A stretch of 64,000 nt of DNA from Pseudomonas tohonis (GCF_012767755.2 NZ_AP023189.1:5892001-5956000), one strand, 5' to 3'. Shown: positions 26,415-37,112, counted from the stretch's first letter. Notes: generated from the letters alone by a model not told the origin. Made by a program: numbers and translations.

Positions 26415-28178
26415 ATGCGCCGTCTGCTGACCCTGATCCTGCTGCTGGTCGCCCTGCCCGCCAGCGCCGGGCTGCTGGATAACCGCCCCAGCTCCACCCT
26501 CGGAGCCGCGCTGAACAACAGCAAGGACTTCCTCCCCGTGCGCGAGGCCTTCCGCCTCAGCCTGGTGGACAGCTCGCCGACCTCGATCAAGCTGCGCTTC
26601 ACCAACGCCGAGGGCTACTACCTCTACAAGCACCGCTTCCAGTTCCGCACCGAACCGGCGGACATCGCCCTGGGCGATGCGCAACTGCCGGCCGGCAAGC
26701 ACAAGACCGACGAATACTTCGGCGACGTGGAGGTGTACTACGAAGTCCTCGACGTCGACCTGCCGCTGAACAACCCGTCCAAACGCCCCTTCAAGCTGCT
26801 GGTGACCTACCAGGGCTGCGCCGACAAGGGCCTGTGCTACCCGCCGGAAACCGAGACCCTGCAGATCGGCGACGCCCCGGCGGCGCTGGAGGGTGCGATC
26901 CCGTCCGAGGGCAAGGGCTGGAGCTGGCACGAGCTGGCGCTGTTCTTCCTCGCCGGCCTCGGCCTGACCTTCACCCCCTGCGTGCTGCCGATGCTGCCGA
27001 TCCTCTCCGGCGTGGTGCTGCGCGGCCAGGTGGGTGGCAGCCGCGGCCTGGTGCTGTCGCTGGCCTACGTACTGCCGATGGCGGCCTGCTTCGCGGTGCT
27101 CGGCGCGCTGATGGGCGTGTTCGGTGCCGAACTGAACCTGCAGGCGCGCCTGCAATCGGCCTGGGTGCTGGTGCCCTTCGCCGCCTTCTTCGCGGTATTC
27201 GCCCTGGCCATGTTCGGCCTCTACGAGCTGCGCCTGCCGCAATTCATCAGCGGCCCGCTGGATCGCCTGGCGGGCAACACCCGGGGCGGCTCGATCTGGG
27301 GCGCGGCGGCACTGGGGGTGTTCTCCAGCCTGCTGGTCTCGCCCTGCGTGTCGGCCCCGCTGGCCGGTGCCCTCCTCTATATAAGCGCCAGCGGCGATGC
27401 CCTAGGCGGCGGCCTCAAGCTGTTCGTGCTCGGCCTCGGCATGGGTGCGCCCCTGGTGCTGTTCGCCGTGGGCGGCGGCACGCTGCTGCCGAAGTCCGGC
27501 AACTGGATGGTCGCGGTGCGCAACGCCTTCGGCGTGCTGCTGCTGGCCGTCTCGGTGTGGCTGCTCGAGCGCGTGCTGCCCGGTCCGCTGTCCCTGGCCC
27601 TGTGGGGCCTGCTGGCCGGCGGCGTGGCACTGTTCCTCGGCGCCCTGGAATTCACCCCGAAAACCGCCCGCCAGCGCCTGGCACAACTGGCCGGGCTGGT
27701 GCTGCTGGTGTATGCGGTGGCCGCCTGGACCGGCGCCCTCAAGGGCGAGTCGGACCCGCTGCGCCCCCTGGGCCGCCCGGGCGCGGCGACCGTCAGCGCC
27801 AGCGCCGCCGGTGCCTGGCAGACCGTCACCACCCCGGCCGAACTGGCTGCCGCCCAGGCCGAGGCCAAGGCCGCCGGCAAGCCGCTGCTGCTGGACTGGT
27901 ACGCCGACTGGTGCATCAGCTGCAAGGTGATCGAGCGCGAGGTGCTGACCGCCCCCGAGGTGACCGCCCAGTTGGGCGCCTATCGCCTGGTGCGCTTCGA
28001 CATGACCGCCAGCACACCCGAGCAGCGCGCCCTGCTGGACCGCTACAAGCTGTTCGGCCCGCCCGCCATCCTGTTCTTCGCCCCCGATGGTGACGAATGG
28101 TCGGAATCGCGTGTCGTAGGTGAGATCAACGCGGCGGACTTCGCCGCCAGGCTGCAGGGCGCTGCCCAGCGGCTCTGA
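26415..28178 (+). CDS. dsbD: Thiol:disulfide interchange protein DsbD
   Basis: 587 residues with all three modules. A signal peptide (1-20) precedes the periplasmic N-domain (~25-150), whose Cys pair is in 'CADKGLCYPP'. Eight membrane helices follow (~170-450) with one membrane cysteine in 'TFTPCVLPM' and the partner in 'SPCVSAPLAG'. The C-terminal thioredoxin-like domain carries W-C-I-S-C ('ADWCISCK', near residue 500). It carries electrons from cytoplasmic thioredoxin to periplasmic DsbC/CcmG. Also called dipZ in P. aeruginosa. It sits between ctpL and aroQ, with its own 174-base upstream gap. Confidence 0.97.
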   Translation: MRRLLTLILLLVALPASAGLLDNRPSSTLGAALNNSKDFLPVREAFRLSLVDSSPTSIKLRFTNAEGYYLYKHRFQFRTEPADIALGDAQLPAGKHKTDEYFGDVEVYYEVLDVDLPLNNPSKRPFKLLVTYQGCADKGLCYPPETETLQIGDAPAALEGAIPSEGKGWSWHELALFFLAGLGLTFTPCVLPMLPILSGVVLRGQVGGSRGLVLSLAYVLPMAACFAVLGALMGVFGAELNLQARLQSAWVLVPFAAFFAVFALAMFGLYELRLPQFISGPLDRLAGNTRGGSIWGAAALGVFSSLLVSPCVSAPLAGALLYISASGDALGGGLKLFVLGLGMGAPLVLFAVGGGTLLPKSGNWMVAVRNAFGVLLLAVSVWLLERVLPGPLSLALWGLLAGGVALFLGALEFTPKTARQRLAQLAGLVLLVYAVAAWTGALKGESDPLRPLGRPGAATVSASAAGAWQTVTTPAELAAAQAEAKAAGKPLLLDWYADWCISCKVIEREVLTAPEVTAQLGAYRLVRFDMTASTPEQRALLDRYKLFGPPAILFFAPDGDEWSESRVVGEINAADFAARLQGAAQRL

Positions 28179-28298
28179 GCCGGATTTTCACAAATCTGCC
28201 GCAAACTACGGGCATCGTGTCGGCTACTACCGGCATATGGACAGCCTCTCGGGCTTTCCTGCATAGTCCCGCCTGGCCCCCAATAAGGAAGACATCGC

Positions 28299-28742
28299 AT
28301 GGCCACCCTGCTCGTTCTGCACGGCCCCAACCTCAATCTGCTGGGCACCCGCGAACCCGACAAGTACGGCGCCACCACCCTGGCCGAGATCAACCAGGAC
28401 CTGGAGCGCAGGGCCCGCGAAGCGGGCCACCACCTGCTCTACCTGCAGAGCAACGCCGAGTACGAACTGATCGATCGCATCCATGCCGCACGCAACGAGG
28501 GCGTGGACTTCATCCTGATCAATCCCGCCGCTTTCACGCATACAAGTGTCGCCCTACGTGACGCGTTGCTCGCGGTGAGCATCCCATTCATCGAAGTGCA
28601 CCTCTCCAACGTGCACAAGCGAGAACCTTTCCGCCATCACTCCTACTTCTCAGACGTTGCAGTGGGAGTGATTTGCGGTCTTGGCGCCACCGGCTACCGC
28701 CTGGCCCTGGACGCGGCGCTTGAACAACTTGAACGCCCCTGA
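28299..28742 (+). CDS. aroQ: Type II 3-dehydroquinate dehydratase
   Basis: 147 residues, the standard size of the dodecameric type II enzyme. Visible active-site elements: '[14 protein letters not shown]', the catalytic Tyr in 'KYGATT', '[12 protein letters not shown]', '[17 protein letters not shown]' and the His in '[11 protein letters not shown]'. It dehydrates 3-dehydroquinate to 3-dehydroshikimate in the shikimate pathway. A GGAAG-type ribosome-binding site precedes the ATG. accB follows after 25 bases and accC after that, the aroQ-accB-accC order widespread in gammaproteobacteria, so one transcript is likely. Confidence 0.97.
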   Translation: MATLLVLHGPNLNLLGTREPDKYGATTLAEINQDLERRAREAGHHLLYLQSNAEYELIDRIHAARNEGVDFILINPAAFTHTSVALRDALLAVSIPFIEVHLSNVHKREPFRHHSYFSDVAVGVICGLGATGYRLALDAALEQLERP

Positions 28743-28767
28743 CCTCACCCTTGGGAGTTGATAATTA

Positions 28768-29232
28768 ATGGATATCCGTAAAGTCAAAAAACTGATCGAG
28801 CTGCTGGAAGAGTCCGGTATCGACGAGCTGGAGATCCGCGAGGGCGAAGAGTCCGTGCGCATCAGCCGCCACAGCAAGCAGGCCGCCATGGCCCAGCCGA
28901 TCTACGCCGCCGCCCCGATGGCCGCCCCGGCACCGGCCCCGGTCGCTGCCCCCGCCGCCCCGGCGGTCGAAGCCGCTCCGGCCGCCAAGAAGCTCAACGG
29001 CACCGTGGTGCGCTCGCCGATGGTCGGCACCTTCTACCGCGCCGCCTCGCCCACCTCGGCGAACTTCGCCGAAGTCGGCCAGACCGTTAAGAAGGGCGAC
29101 ATCCTGTGCATCGTCGAAGCGATGAAGATGATGAACCACATCGAGGCCGAAGCCAGCGGCGTGATCGAATCCATCCTCGTGGAGAACGGCCAGCCGGTTG
29201 AGTACGACCAACCGCTGTTCACCATCGTCTGA
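28768..29232 (+). CDS. accB: Biotin carboxyl carrier protein of acetyl-CoA carboxylase
   Basis: 154 residues: an N-terminal helical region (1-40), an Ala/Pro-rich flexible linker (about 42-75) and the biotinyl domain (78-154). The biotin-accepting lysine is K120 in E-A-M-K-M, 35 positions from the C-terminus as in E. coli BCCP. It carries CO2 from biotin carboxylase to the carboxyltransferase AccAD in the committed step of fatty-acid synthesis. GGGAG lies ahead of the ATG; accC starts 16 bases after the stop. Confidence 0.98.
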   Translation: MDIRKVKKLIELLEESGIDELEIREGEESVRISRHSKQAAMAQPIYAAAPMAAPAPAPVAAPAAPAVEAAPAAKKLNGTVVRSPMVGTFYRAASPTSANFAEVGQTVKKGDILCIVEAMKMMNHIEAEASGVIESILVENGQPVEYDQPLFTIV

Positions 29233-29248
29233 ACCGCGGAGAGCTGAG

Positions 29249-30592
29249 ATGCTGGAAAAAGTCCTGATCGCCAACCGTGGCGAGATCGCCCTGCGCATCC
29301 TGCGCGCCTGCAAGGAGCTGGGCATCAAGACGGTGGCGGTGCACTCCACGGCCGACCGCGAACTGATGCACCTGTCCCTGGCCGATGAGACCGTATGCAT
29401 CGGCCCGGCCCCGGCTGCGCAGTCCTACCTGAACATCCCGGCGATCATCAGCGCCGCCGAAGTGACCGGCGCCACGGCGATCCACCCGGGCTACGGCTTC
29501 CTCGCCGAGAACGCCGACTTCGCCGAGCAGGTGGAGAACTCCGGCTTCGCCTTCATCGGCCCGAAAGCCGATACCATCCGCCTGATGGGCGACAAGGTGT
29601 CGGCCAAGGACGCCATGAAGAAGGCCGGCGTGCCGACCGTACCGGGCTCCGACGGCCCGCTGCCGGAAGACGAAGCGACCGCCCTGGCCATCGCCGAGGA
29701 AGTCGGCTACCCGGTGATCATCAAGGCCGCCGGTGGCGGTGGTGGTCGCGGCATGCGCGTGGTGCACAGCGCCGACGAGCTGATCAAGTCGGCCAAGCTG
29801 ACCCGCACCGAAGCCGGCGCGGCGTTCGGCAACTCCATGGTCTACCTGGAGAAGTTCCTCACCAACCCGCGCCACGTCGAAGTGCAGGTCCTCTCCGACG
29901 GCCAGGGCAACGCCATCCACCTGGGTGACCGCGACTGCTCCCTGCAGCGCCGCCACCAGAAGGTGCTGGAAGAAGCCCCTGCTCCCGGCATCGACGAGAA
30001 GGCCCGCGCCGAAGTGCTGGCCCGCTGCGTCCAGGCCTGCGTCGAGATCGGCTATCGCGGTGCCGGTACCTTCGAGTTCCTCTACGAGAACGGCAGCTTC
30101 TACTTCATCGAGATGAACACCCGCGTCCAGGTGGAGCACCCGGTCACCGAGATGGTCACCGGAATCGACATCGTCAAGGAGATGCTCAGCATCGCCGCGG
30201 GCAACAAGCTGTCGATCAAGCAGGAGGACGTGGTCATCCGTGGTCACGCCCTGGAATGCCGGATCAACGCCGAGGACCCGGACAACTTCATGCCCAGCCC
30301 CGGCAAGGTGCAGTACTTCCATGCACCCGGCGGCAACGGCGTGCGTGTCGACTCGCACCTGTACAGCGGCTATGCGGTTCCGCCGAACTACGACTCGCTG
30401 ATCGGCAAGCTGATCACCTACGGCAAGGACCGCGACGAGGCCATGGCGCGCATGCGCAACGCCCTCGACGAGCTGGTGGTGGACGGCATCAAGACCAACA
30501 TCCCGCTGCACCGCGACCTGACTCGCGACAAGGGTTTCCGCAAGGGGGGCGTGAACATTCACTACCTCGAGCACAAACTGGGCAAGAAGTAA
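29249..30592 (+). CDS. accC: Biotin carboxylase subunit of acetyl-CoA carboxylase
   Basis: 447 residues from the ATG at 29249 ('[17 protein letters not shown]'); an upstream in-frame ATG lies inside accB and is rejected. ATP-grasp enzyme with the glycine-rich loop '[13 protein letters not shown]', '[10 protein letters not shown]', the catalytic '[15 protein letters not shown]' stretch and '[11 protein letters not shown]'. It carboxylates biotin on AccB using bicarbonate and ATP in the cytoplasm. Last gene of the aroQ-accBC unit and followed by a strong terminator. Confidence 0.98.
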   Translation: MLEKVLIANRGEIALRILRACKELGIKTVAVHSTADRELMHLSLADETVCIGPAPAAQSYLNIPAIISAAEVTGATAIHPGYGFLAENADFAEQVENSGFAFIGPKADTIRLMGDKVSAKDAMKKAGVPTVPGSDGPLPEDEATALAIAEEVGYPVIIKAAGGGGGRGMRVVHSADELIKSAKLTRTEAGAAFGNSMVYLEKFLTNPRHVEVQVLSDGQGNAIHLGDRDCSLQRRHQKVLEEAPAPGIDEKARAEVLARCVQACVEIGYRGAGTFEFLYENGSFYFIEMNTRVQVEHPVTEMVTGIDIVKEMLSIAAGNKLSIKQEDVVIRGHALECRINAEDPDNFMPSPGKVQYFHAPGGNGVRVDSHLYSGYAVPPNYDSLIGKLITYGKDRDEAMARMRNALDELVVDGIKTNIPLHRDLTRDKGFRKGGVNIHYLEHKLGKK

Positions 30593-30606
30593 GCCCGGCA
30601 ACCCTG

Positions 30607-30638
30607 GAAGGGCCGCATAATGCGGCCCTTCTTCATTT
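30607..30638 (+). terminator. Rho-independent terminator after accC
   Basis: Perfect 12-bp stem GAAGGGCCGCAT/ATGCGGCCCTTC around a one-base centre (effectively a 4-5 base loop), followed by TTCATTT. It begins 15 bases past the accC stop and ends the aroQ-accBC transcript. Confidence 0.9.
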
Positions 30639-30654
30639 CACGCGACGGATCGCC

Positions 30655-31512
30655 ATGTCCCTGAAGTCACGCATCCTGGCCATCGGCCCGGCCTTCGGCG
30701 AAGCCTTCATCTGCCTCGCCCTCGCCCTGCGCAGCAGCCTGCGCCCCGGCATCCTGCTGCGCTCCTCCGGCCTCTGCCTGCTGACACTGGTGTTCTGGAG
30801 CTGGGTCTTCTACGCCCACATCGAAATCATTCTCAAGGTCGCCGGGCTGCTCTCGTTCTTCGTCGTCTCCGGTGCCGCCATGCTCGGCCTCATCCCCAGC
30901 CTCACCGGCGGCCCGGCCACCATCAGCGGCATGGCCGGCATCGCCCCGGCGGTGGCCCTGATGCTGGTGTATTCCGCTTTCCTGGCACTGGCCATGGTCG
31001 GCGTGCTGTTCGTCGCAGCCACCGTCATCAGCATCCGCCTGGCCCTGCGCTGGGTGTTGATGGGCAGCCTGCGCGAGCGCGCCCTCAAGCCCTACCCGGG
31101 CCTGGCCGCGCGCAGCCCGGCGGCCAGCGACCTGTTGCGCGCCGGTCGCTACCACCTGGGCCCCTGGCTGGGCATCGGCCTGGGCCCGCTGCTGTGCCTG
31201 GCGATACCGGTGATAAACGGCGTGCTGCTGATCATCCTGCTGGGCTACCTCAACGTGCGCTTTCTGGTGCCCGCCGCGCTGTCGGGCCTCGCCAGCGGCG
31301 CCGAGCAGATGCAGGCGGTGCGCCGCCAGCGCGGGGCGATGATCGCCTTCGGCCTGCTCATCCTGCTGCTGGCGATGGTGCCGGTGCTCAACCTGCTGCT
31401 GCCCGCCCTGCTCGGCGGCGGCGCCTGCCACCTCGCCTATCGCGGCCTCGACCGCCCGGAGCGCCCGGCTGGCGCGGCATCAGAGCCTCAAGTAAGCTTG
31501 CCCGCCCCATGA
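30655..31512 (+). CDS. Polytopic inner-membrane protein, possibly EI24/CysZ-like
   Basis: 285 residues from the ATG at 30655. About six hydrophobic segments (roughly 35-55, 58-85, 95-130, 165-195, 198-220, 230-255) separated by a short Arg-rich loop ('RWVLMGSLRERALKPYP'). The spacing and the 'FGEAFICLALALRSSLRPGILL' opening recall EI24-domain membrane proteins, but I do not see a decisive motif. It lies between accC and prmA as PA4849 does. Function unknown; family guess weak, existence of the gene strong. Confidence 0.8.
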   Translation: MSLKSRILAIGPAFGEAFICLALALRSSLRPGILLRSSGLCLLTLVFWSWVFYAHIEIILKVAGLLSFFVVSGAAMLGLIPSLTGGPATISGMAGIAPAVALMLVYSAFLALAMVGVLFVAATVISIRLALRWVLMGSLRERALKPYPGLAARSPAASDLLRAGRYHLGPWLGIGLGPLLCLAIPVINGVLLIILLGYLNVRFLVPAALSGLASGAEQMQAVRRQRGAMIAFGLLILLLAMVPVLNLLLPALLGGGACHLAYRGLDRPERPAGAASEPQVSLPAP

Positions 31513-31545
31513 AGCATCACTTTCACGCCGCATCGAGGTTCCGCC

Positions 31546-32424
31546 ATGCCCTGGTTACAAGTCCGTCTCGCCATCACCCCGGATCAGGCGGAAACCTATG
31601 AAGACGCACTGCTGGAAGTCGGCGCCGTCTCCGTGACCTTCATGGATGCCGAAGACCAGCCGATCTTCGAGCCCGACCTCGGCACCACCCCGCTCTGGTC
31701 CAACACCCACCTGCTGGCCCTGTTCGAGGCCGATACCGACGAGACCAACCTGGTCGCCCACCTCGAACTGCTCACCGGCGGCGCGCTGCCCGAGCACCAG
31801 ATCGAGCGCATCGAGGACCAGGACTGGGAACGCAGCTGGATGGACAACTTCCAGCCCATGCGCTTCGGCCGCCGCCTGTGGATCGTGCCCAGCTGGCACG
31901 AAGCCCCGGAGCCGGACGCGGTGAACCTGCTGCTGGACCCGGGCCTGGCCTTCGGCACCGGCACCCACCCGACCACCGCGCTGTGCCTGGAATGGCTGGA
32001 CGGCCAGGAACTGGACGGCTGCGACCTGATCGACTTCGGCTGCGGCTCCGGCATCCTCGCCATCGCCGGCCTGCTGCTCGGCGCGCGCCAGGCGGTGGGC
32101 ACCGATATCGACCCGCAAGCCCTGGAGGCCTCCCGCGACAACGCCTCGCGCAACGGCATCGACCCGGCCCTGTTCCCCGTCTACCTGCCCGCCGACATGC
32201 CGCAACAGCAGGCAGACGTGGTGGTGGCCAACATCCTCGCCGGCCCCCTGGTGTCCCTGGCGCCGCAGATCACCGCGCTGGTCAAGGCCGGCGGCCGCCT
32301 GGCGCTGTCGGGCATCCTCGCCGAGCAGGCCGAGGAAGTCCGCGCCGCCTACGCCGACGCCTTCGTCCTCGACCCCACCGCCGACAAGGACGGCTGGGTG
32401 CGCATCAGCGGCGTACGTCGCTGA
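31546..32424 (+). CDS. prmA: Ribosomal protein L11 methyltransferase
   Basis: 292 residues. The N-terminal substrate domain ('[15 protein letters not shown]', '[15 protein letters not shown]') is followed by a class I SAM methyltransferase domain with '[12 protein letters not shown]', motif I '[13 protein letters not shown]', acidic '[10 protein letters not shown]' and the N-I-L-A post-I motif ('[10 protein letters not shown]'). It trimethylates several residues of ribosomal protein L11. GAGG precedes the ATG. The order accC-(EI24-like)-prmA-DUF3426-dusB matches P. aeruginosa. Confidence 0.97.
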   Translation: MPWLQVRLAITPDQAETYEDALLEVGAVSVTFMDAEDQPIFEPDLGTTPLWSNTHLLALFEADTDETNLVAHLELLTGGALPEHQIERIEDQDWERSWMDNFQPMRFGRRLWIVPSWHEAPEPDAVNLLLDPGLAFGTGTHPTTALCLEWLDGQELDGCDLIDFGCGSGILAIAGLLLGARQAVGTDIDPQALEASRDNASRNGIDPALFPVYLPADMPQQQADVVVANILAGPLVSLAPQITALVKAGGRLALSGILAEQAEEVRAAYADAFVLDPTADKDGWVRISGVRR

Positions 32425-32499
32425 ACAGAGCATGAGCAGACCCGCGCCAGCGCGTTGCCGAGTTGGTAGACTGGCGCCTTGTTTCGCACGGACCGCCGC

Positions 32500-33897
32500 A
32501 TGACCGAAAGCTTCGTCACCCAGTGCCCCCATTGCCAGACCAGCTTCCGTGTGAGCCGCGCCCAGCTGGGCGCAGCCCAGGGCGCCGTGCGCTGCGGGGC
32601 CTGCCTGCACGTGTTCAACGCCGCCAAGCAGCTGCTCGGCGCGATGCCGCCCAGCGAGCCGAAGCCCACCACGCCCGCCCCACAGGCGCCACGCCCTGCC
32701 GCGCCGGCTCCCGCGAAACCCGCAACCCCCGCGGCCCCGGCAGCACCTGCGCCCACGGCGCAGCCGGCCAGCCCGGTGCCCAGCGTCGCCGCCCTGCTCA
32801 AGACGCCGCCGCCCCCCACCGCCGCACCGCCGGGCAAGACCGCCGACAAGAACACCCTGTGGATTCACGACGACCTGGACCTGGACAGCCTCGACCTGGA
32901 CGAGGAGCTTGCCAAGCTGGAGCAGGAAGAGCTCAAGCTGTCCCAGGAATTCCTCGCCCTGCAGGCCGCCCCCAAGCCGGGCGAGCAGCTGTACGGCCAG
33001 CGCGACGAGGTGACCGACCGGCATGACGAGCGCTGGGCCGAAGCGCTGCTGCGCGAGGATGCGCCCCGCGCGCCCTCCCCCGCACCGCGCCCCGTGCAAC
33101 CGCCCGTCAGTGAAAGCCAGCGCCCCAGCGAGCCCGCGGTTCCGCCACGCAAGGAGCCCGCCCTGTCGCTCGACGACGAAGCGGACGATGAACCGGTGCC
33201 GAGCTTCGGCCTCGCCGCCGACCGGGAAGACCCCGAGGAAACCCCGCCGCCGCGCGCGGCCCTGTCCGCTGCGGACGATGAAGACGAGGACCTCGATGCC
33301 CCAATCGCCCCGCCGACCCGCAACGCTCCGCGCAACGAGCCCGGCCTGCGCGGCAGCAACCTGCTGGACATCGACGACGAGCCGCTGCAACTCGACTGGC
33401 AGCAGCCGAAGAAGCCCTGGGGCCGCTGGATCGGCTGGGGCCTGCTGAACCTGCTGGGCGCCGTCGCCCTGGCCGGGCAGTACGTCTGGTACCACTTCGA
33501 CGAACTGGCGCGCTCCGACCAGTACCGCCCCTGGTTCGAACAGCTGTGCCCGGAATTCGGCTGCCAGCTGCCGTCCAAGGTCGACATCGCGCTGATCAAG
33601 AGCAGCAACCTGGTGGTACGCAGCCACCCGGACTTCACCGGCGCGCTGGTGGTGGACGCCATCCTCTACAACCGCGCGCCGTTCTCCCAGCCCTTCCCGC
33701 TCCTGGAATTGCGCTTCGCCGATATCAGCGGCCAACTGCTCGCCAGTCGTCGCTTCAAGCCGAGCGAGTACCTCGCCGGCGAGCTCGCCGGGCAGTCCGA
33801 AATGCCTCCGCAGACGCCCATCCACATCTCCCTGGACATTCTCGATCCGGGCACCAAGGCCGTGAACTACAGTCTCAGCTTCCACTCTCCCGAGTGA
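32500..33897 (+). CDS. DUF3426 zinc-ribbon, single-pass membrane protein
   Basis: 465 residues from the ATG at 32500 (an in-frame ATG at 32479 adds seven residues). It opens with an MJ0042-type zinc ribbon: CPHC at ~8-11 and CGAC near 34-37. A long low-complexity Ala/Pro and Asp/Glu-rich region (about 55-300) leads to one membrane helix ('WGLLNLLGAVALAGQYVW', ~310-330) and a DUF3426 C-terminal domain predicted outside the inner membrane. The two ends are joined by a disordered linker of unusual length. Conserved in Pseudomonas next to prmA; function not known. Confidence 0.88.
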   Translation: MTESFVTQCPHCQTSFRVSRAQLGAAQGAVRCGACLHVFNAAKQLLGAMPPSEPKPTTPAPQAPRPAAPAPAKPATPAAPAAPAPTAQPASPVPSVAALLKTPPPPTAAPPGKTADKNTLWIHDDLDLDSLDLDEELAKLEQEELKLSQEFLALQAAPKPGEQLYGQRDEVTDRHDERWAEALLREDAPRAPSPAPRPVQPPVSESQRPSEPAVPPRKEPALSLDDEADDEPVPSFGLAADREDPEETPPPRAALSAADDEDEDLDAPIAPPTRNAPRNEPGLRGSNLLDIDDEPLQLDWQQPKKPWGRWIGWGLLNLLGAVALAGQYVWYHFDELARSDQYRPWFEQLCPEFGCQLPSKVDIALIKSSNLVVRSHPDFTGALVVDAILYNRAPFSQPFPLLELRFADISGQLLASRRFKPSEYLAGELAGQSEMPPQTPIHISLDILDPGTKAVNYSLSFHSPE

Positions 33898-33900
33898 CCC

Positions 33901-33926
33901 GCCGGCGACGCCTCGACGTCGCCGGC
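33901..33926 (+). terminator. Strong GC hairpin after the DUF3426 gene
   Basis: Perfect 10-bp stem GCCGGCGACG/CGTCGCCGGC with a 6-base loop, starting 4 bases after the stop. No T-run follows, so termination would be partial or Rho-assisted. It separates the prmA side from dusB-fis, whose promoter is probably near the TATCAT at 34010-34015. Confidence 0.55.
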
Positions 33927-34066
33927 GCCGCCGCCAGAACCGCCGGCGATAAGCTCCTCACTGTTCAGAATTTGTTCAAAACGACCTTTATCCGGTCATC
34001 GAGAGCGGGTATCATGCCCACCCTTTTTCGAAGACCAAGATCCGGCCCCACAGGCAGGGAAGACCC

Positions 34067-35062
34067 ATGTCGGCGGTACGCATCGGCCCATACGCACTAC
34101 CCAATCAGGTGATACTCGCTCCCATGGCGGGCGTGACCGATCGTCCGTTTCGTCTGCTTTGCCGCCGCCTCGGCGCCGGCTTGGTAGTCTCCGAAATGGT
34201 CACCAGCGATGTGCGCCTGTGGAACAGCCGCAAGTCGAAACTGCGCCTGCTGCACGAAGGCGACCCGGAGCCGCGCTCCGTGCAGATCGCCGGTGGCGAC
34301 CCGCAGATGCTGGCCGAGGCCGCCGTCGCCAATGTGGCGCTCGGTGCGCAGATCATCGACATCAACATGGGGTGCCCGGCGAAGAAGGTCTGCAACAAGG
34401 CCGCCGGCTCCGCGCTGATGAAGGACGAGGCCCTGGTGGCCGCGATCCTCGAAGCGGTGGTCGGCGCCGTGGACGTGCCGGTGACCCTGAAGATCCGCAC
34501 CGGCTGGGACCGGGACAACAAGAACGGCATCGCCGTGGCAAGGATCGCCGAACAGTCGGGAATACAGGCGCTGGCCGTGCATGGCCGCACCCGTGCCGAC
34601 CTGTACACCGGCGAGGCCGAGTACGACACCATCGCCGCGATCAAGCAGGCGGTGTCGATCCCGGTCTTCGCCAACGGCGACATCACTTCGCCACAGAAGG
34701 CCAGAGAGGTCCTCGACGCCACCGGCGCCGATGCCCTACTGATCGGTCGAGCGGCCCAGGGGCGACCCTGGATATTCCGCGAGATCGCGCATTACCTGGA
34801 GACCGGCGAACTGCTGCCGGCGCCGGGCTTGAAGGAAATTGAACAGATCCTGCTGGAGCACCTGGCCGCACTGCACGCCTTCTATGGCGACCTGATGGGC
34901 GTACGCATCGCCCGCAAGCATGTCGGCTGGTATCTCGCAACCCTGCCGGGCGCCAGGGAGTTTCGCGCCCAGTTCAATCGTTTGGAGTCCACGGACGCGC
35001 AGTGCGCCAACGTTCGAGAGTTTTTCATCGAACGTCACAACGACGGAGAACAGGCCGCATGA
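34067..35062 (+). CDS. dusB: tRNA-dihydrouridine synthase B
   Basis: 331 residues, TIM-barrel flavoprotein. Visible motifs: '[13 protein letters not shown]' (FMN binding), '[10 protein letters not shown]' with the cysteine at 103, 'TLKIRTGWD', '[13 protein letters not shown]' and 'VFANGDI', then the C-terminal helical tRNA-binding domain. It reduces uridine to dihydrouridine in tRNA. GGGAAG lies ahead of the ATG. Its last codon overlaps the fis start (ATGA), reproducing the dusB-fis operon known from E. coli and Pseudomonas. Confidence 0.97.
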   Translation: MSAVRIGPYALPNQVILAPMAGVTDRPFRLLCRRLGAGLVVSEMVTSDVRLWNSRKSKLRLLHEGDPEPRSVQIAGGDPQMLAEAAVANVALGAQIIDINMGCPAKKVCNKAAGSALMKDEALVAAILEAVVGAVDVPVTLKIRTGWDRDNKNGIAVARIAEQSGIQALAVHGRTRADLYTGEAEYDTIAAIKQAVSIPVFANGDITSPQKAREVLDATGADALLIGRAAQGRPWIFREIAHYLETGELLPAPGLKEIEQILLEHLAALHAFYGDLMGVRIARKHVGWYLATLPGAREFRAQFNRLESTDAQCANVREFFIERHNDGEQAA

Positions 35063-35379
35063 CGACGATGACCGAGAATTTTTTTGATGGGGCAACACCC
35101 GTGAGCGACAACGCCAACCTTAAACAGCACCTGACGACACCGACCGCCGAAGGCCAGACCTTGCGCGGCAGCGTCGAGAAGGCCCTGCACAACTATTTCG
35201 CCCATCTCGAGGGCGCCGCGGTCACGGATGTCTACAACCTGGTGCTCTCCGAAGTGGAAGCCCCGCTGCTGGAGTCCGTGATGAACTACGTCAAGGGCAA
35301 CCAGACCAAGGCGTCCGAGATGCTCGGCCTGAACCGCGGCACCTTGCGCAAGAAGCTCAAGCAGTACGACCTCCTTTAA
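35059..35379 (+). CDS. fis: DNA-binding protein Fis
   Basis: 106 residues from the ATG at 35059, which overlaps the dusB stop (ATGA); a longer frame upstream lies inside dusB. The N-terminal arm is followed by the dimerisation helices ('[14 protein letters not shown]') and the C-terminal helix-turn-helix ('[17 protein letters not shown]'). Fis bends DNA and helps regulate rRNA promoters, growth-phase genes and recombination. Translation should be coupled to dusB. Directly after the stop lies one of the heptad hairpin elements. Confidence 0.98.
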   Translation: MTTMTENFFDGATPVSDNANLKQHLTTPTAEGQTLRGSVEKALHNYFAHLEGAAVTDVYNLVLSEVEAPLLESVMNYVKGNQTKASEMLGLNRGTLRKKLKQYDLL

Positions 35380-35381
35380 AT

Positions 35382-35467
35382 GCAGCTGGAAGCTGAAAGC
35401 CTGAAGCTGGAATGCACGTGGCTTCGGGCGTCTGACTTCGAGCTCCCAGCTCCAGGCTTCCGGCTCC
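35382..35467. repeat. Heptad-arm hairpin element 1 (fis/purH junction)
   Basis: Left arm of degenerate 7-nt units (AGCTGGA, AGCTGAA, AGCCTGA, AGCTGGA) at 35384-35412; right arm of complementary units (CTTCGAG, CTCCCAG, CTCCAGG, CTTCCGG) at 35437-35467. It could fold into an imperfect stem of about 30 bp. Same architecture as elements at 37113, 43955, 47576 and 50511. Confidence 0.75.
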
Positions 35468-35500
35468 ACCCCTGACATCCCCCTGCACGATGGCCTCCAG

Positions 35501-37108
35501 ATGACCGACCAGACCACCCGCCTCCCCGTTCGCCGCGCGCTGATCAGCGTCTCCGACAAGACCGGCATCCTCGACTTCGCCCGCGAACTCGTCGCCCTCA
35601 ACGTTGAGATCCTCTCCACCGGCGGCACCTACAAGCTGCTGCGGGACAACGGCATCGCCGCCGTGGAAGTCGCCGACTACACCGGCTTCCCGGAAATGAT
35701 GGACGGCCGCGTGAAGACCCTGCACCCGAAGATCCATGGCGGCATCCTCGGTCGCCGCGCGCTGGACGGTGCGGTCATGGAACAGCACGGCATCAAGCCG
35801 ATCGACCTGGTGGCGGTCAACCTCTACCCCTTCGAAGCCACCGTCGCCAAGCCTGACTGCGACCTGGCCGACGCCATCGAGAACATCGACATCGGCGGCC
35901 CGACCATGGTCCGCAGCGCCGCCAAGAACCACAAGGACGTCGCCATCGTGGTCAACGCCAGCGACTACGCCGGCATCGTCGAATCCCTCAAGGCCGGCGG
36001 CCTGACCTACGCCCAGCGCTTCGACCTGGCCCTCAAGGCCTTCGAGCACACCTCGGCCTACGACGGCATGATCGCCAACTACCTGGGCACCATCGACCAG
36101 GCCCGCGACACCCTGTCCACCGAGGCACGCGGCGCCTTCCCGCGCACCTTCAACAGCCAGTTCGTCAAGGCCCAGGAAATGCGCTACGGCGAGAACCCGC
36201 ACCAGAGCGCGGCGTTCTACGTCGAGGCGAAGAAGGGCGAGGCCAGCGTCTCCACCGCCATCCAGCTGCAGGGCAAGGAACTGTCCTTCAACAACGTGGC
36301 CGACACCGACGCCGCCCTGGAATGCGTGAAGAGCTTCGTCAAGCCGGCCTGCGTCATCGTCAAGCACGCCAACCCCTGCGGCGTCGCCGTGGTACCGGAA
36401 GACGAAGGCGGCATCCGCAAGGCCTACGACCTGGCCTACGCCACCGACACCGAATCCGCCTTCGGCGGCATCATCGCCTTCAACCGCGAGCTGGACGGCG
36501 AAACCGCCAAGGCTATCGTCGAGCGCCAGTTCGTCGAAGTGATCATCGCCCCGAAAATCTCCGCTGCCGCCCGTGAAGTGGTGGCCGCCAAGGCCAACGT
36601 GCGCCTGCTGGAATGCGGCGAGTGGCCTGCCGAGCGCGCCCCGGGCTGGGACTTCAAGCGCGTCAACGGCGGCCTGCTGGTACAGAGCCGCGACATCGGC
36701 ATGATCGCCGCGAGCGACCTGAAGATCGTCACCCAGCGCGCCCCGAGCGAGCAGGAGATCCACGACCTGATCTTCGCCTGGAAAGTGGCCAAGTTCGTCA
36801 AATCCAACGCCATCGTCTACGCCAGGAACCGCCAGACCGTCGGCGTCGGCGCCGGCCAGATGAGCCGCGTCAACTCCGCCCGCATCGCCGCCATCAAGGC
36901 CGAGCATGCCGGTCTCGAGGTCAAGGGCGCGGTCATGGCCTCCGACGCCTTCTTCCCCTTCCGCGACGGTATCGACAACGCCGCCAAGGCCGGCATCACC
37001 GCCGTGATCCAGCCGGGCGGCTCCATGCGTGACAACGAAGTCATCGCCGCGGCCGACGAAGCCGGCATTGCGATGGTGTTCACCGGCATGCGCCATTTCA
37101 GACACTAA
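35501..37108 (+). CDS. purH: Bifunctional AICAR formyltransferase / IMP cyclohydrolase
   Basis: 535 residues, the usual size. The N-terminal MGS-like cyclohydrolase domain (~1-145: '[16 protein letters not shown]', 'STGGTYKLL', '[13 protein letters not shown]') is followed by the AICAR transformylase domain with '[14 protein letters not shown]', '[10 protein letters not shown]', '[11 protein letters not shown]' and '[11 protein letters not shown]'. It carries out the last two steps of IMP synthesis. It follows fis after a heptad hairpin, with no strong ribosome-binding site visible ahead of the ATG. purD follows in the same direction. Confidence 0.98.
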   Translation: MTDQTTRLPVRRALISVSDKTGILDFARELVALNVEILSTGGTYKLLRDNGIAAVEVADYTGFPEMMDGRVKTLHPKIHGGILGRRALDGAVMEQHGIKPIDLVAVNLYPFEATVAKPDCDLADAIENIDIGGPTMVRSAAKNHKDVAIVVNASDYAGIVESLKAGGLTYAQRFDLALKAFEHTSAYDGMIANYLGTIDQARDTLSTEARGAFPRTFNSQFVKAQEMRYGENPHQSAAFYVEAKKGEASVSTAIQLQGKELSFNNVADTDAALECVKSFVKPACVIVKHANPCGVAVVPEDEGGIRKAYDLAYATDTESAFGGIIAFNRELDGETAKAIVERQFVEVIIAPKISAAAREVVAAKANVRLLECGEWPAERAPGWDFKRVNGGLLVQSRDIGMIAASDLKIVTQRAPSEQEIHDLIFAWKVAKFVKSNAIVYARNRQTVGVGAGQMSRVNSARIAAIKAEHAGLEVKGAVMASDAFFPFRDGIDNAAKAGITAVIQPGGSMRDNEVIAAADEAGIAMVFTGMRHFRH

Positions 37109-37112
37109 CAGC

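Noticed and set aside
30256..30654. Upstream in-frame extension of the EI24-like gene into accC
   Set aside because: It overlaps accC in another frame and the Arg/Gln/Pro-rich sequence is a shadow; the ATG at 30655 begins a normal membrane protein.
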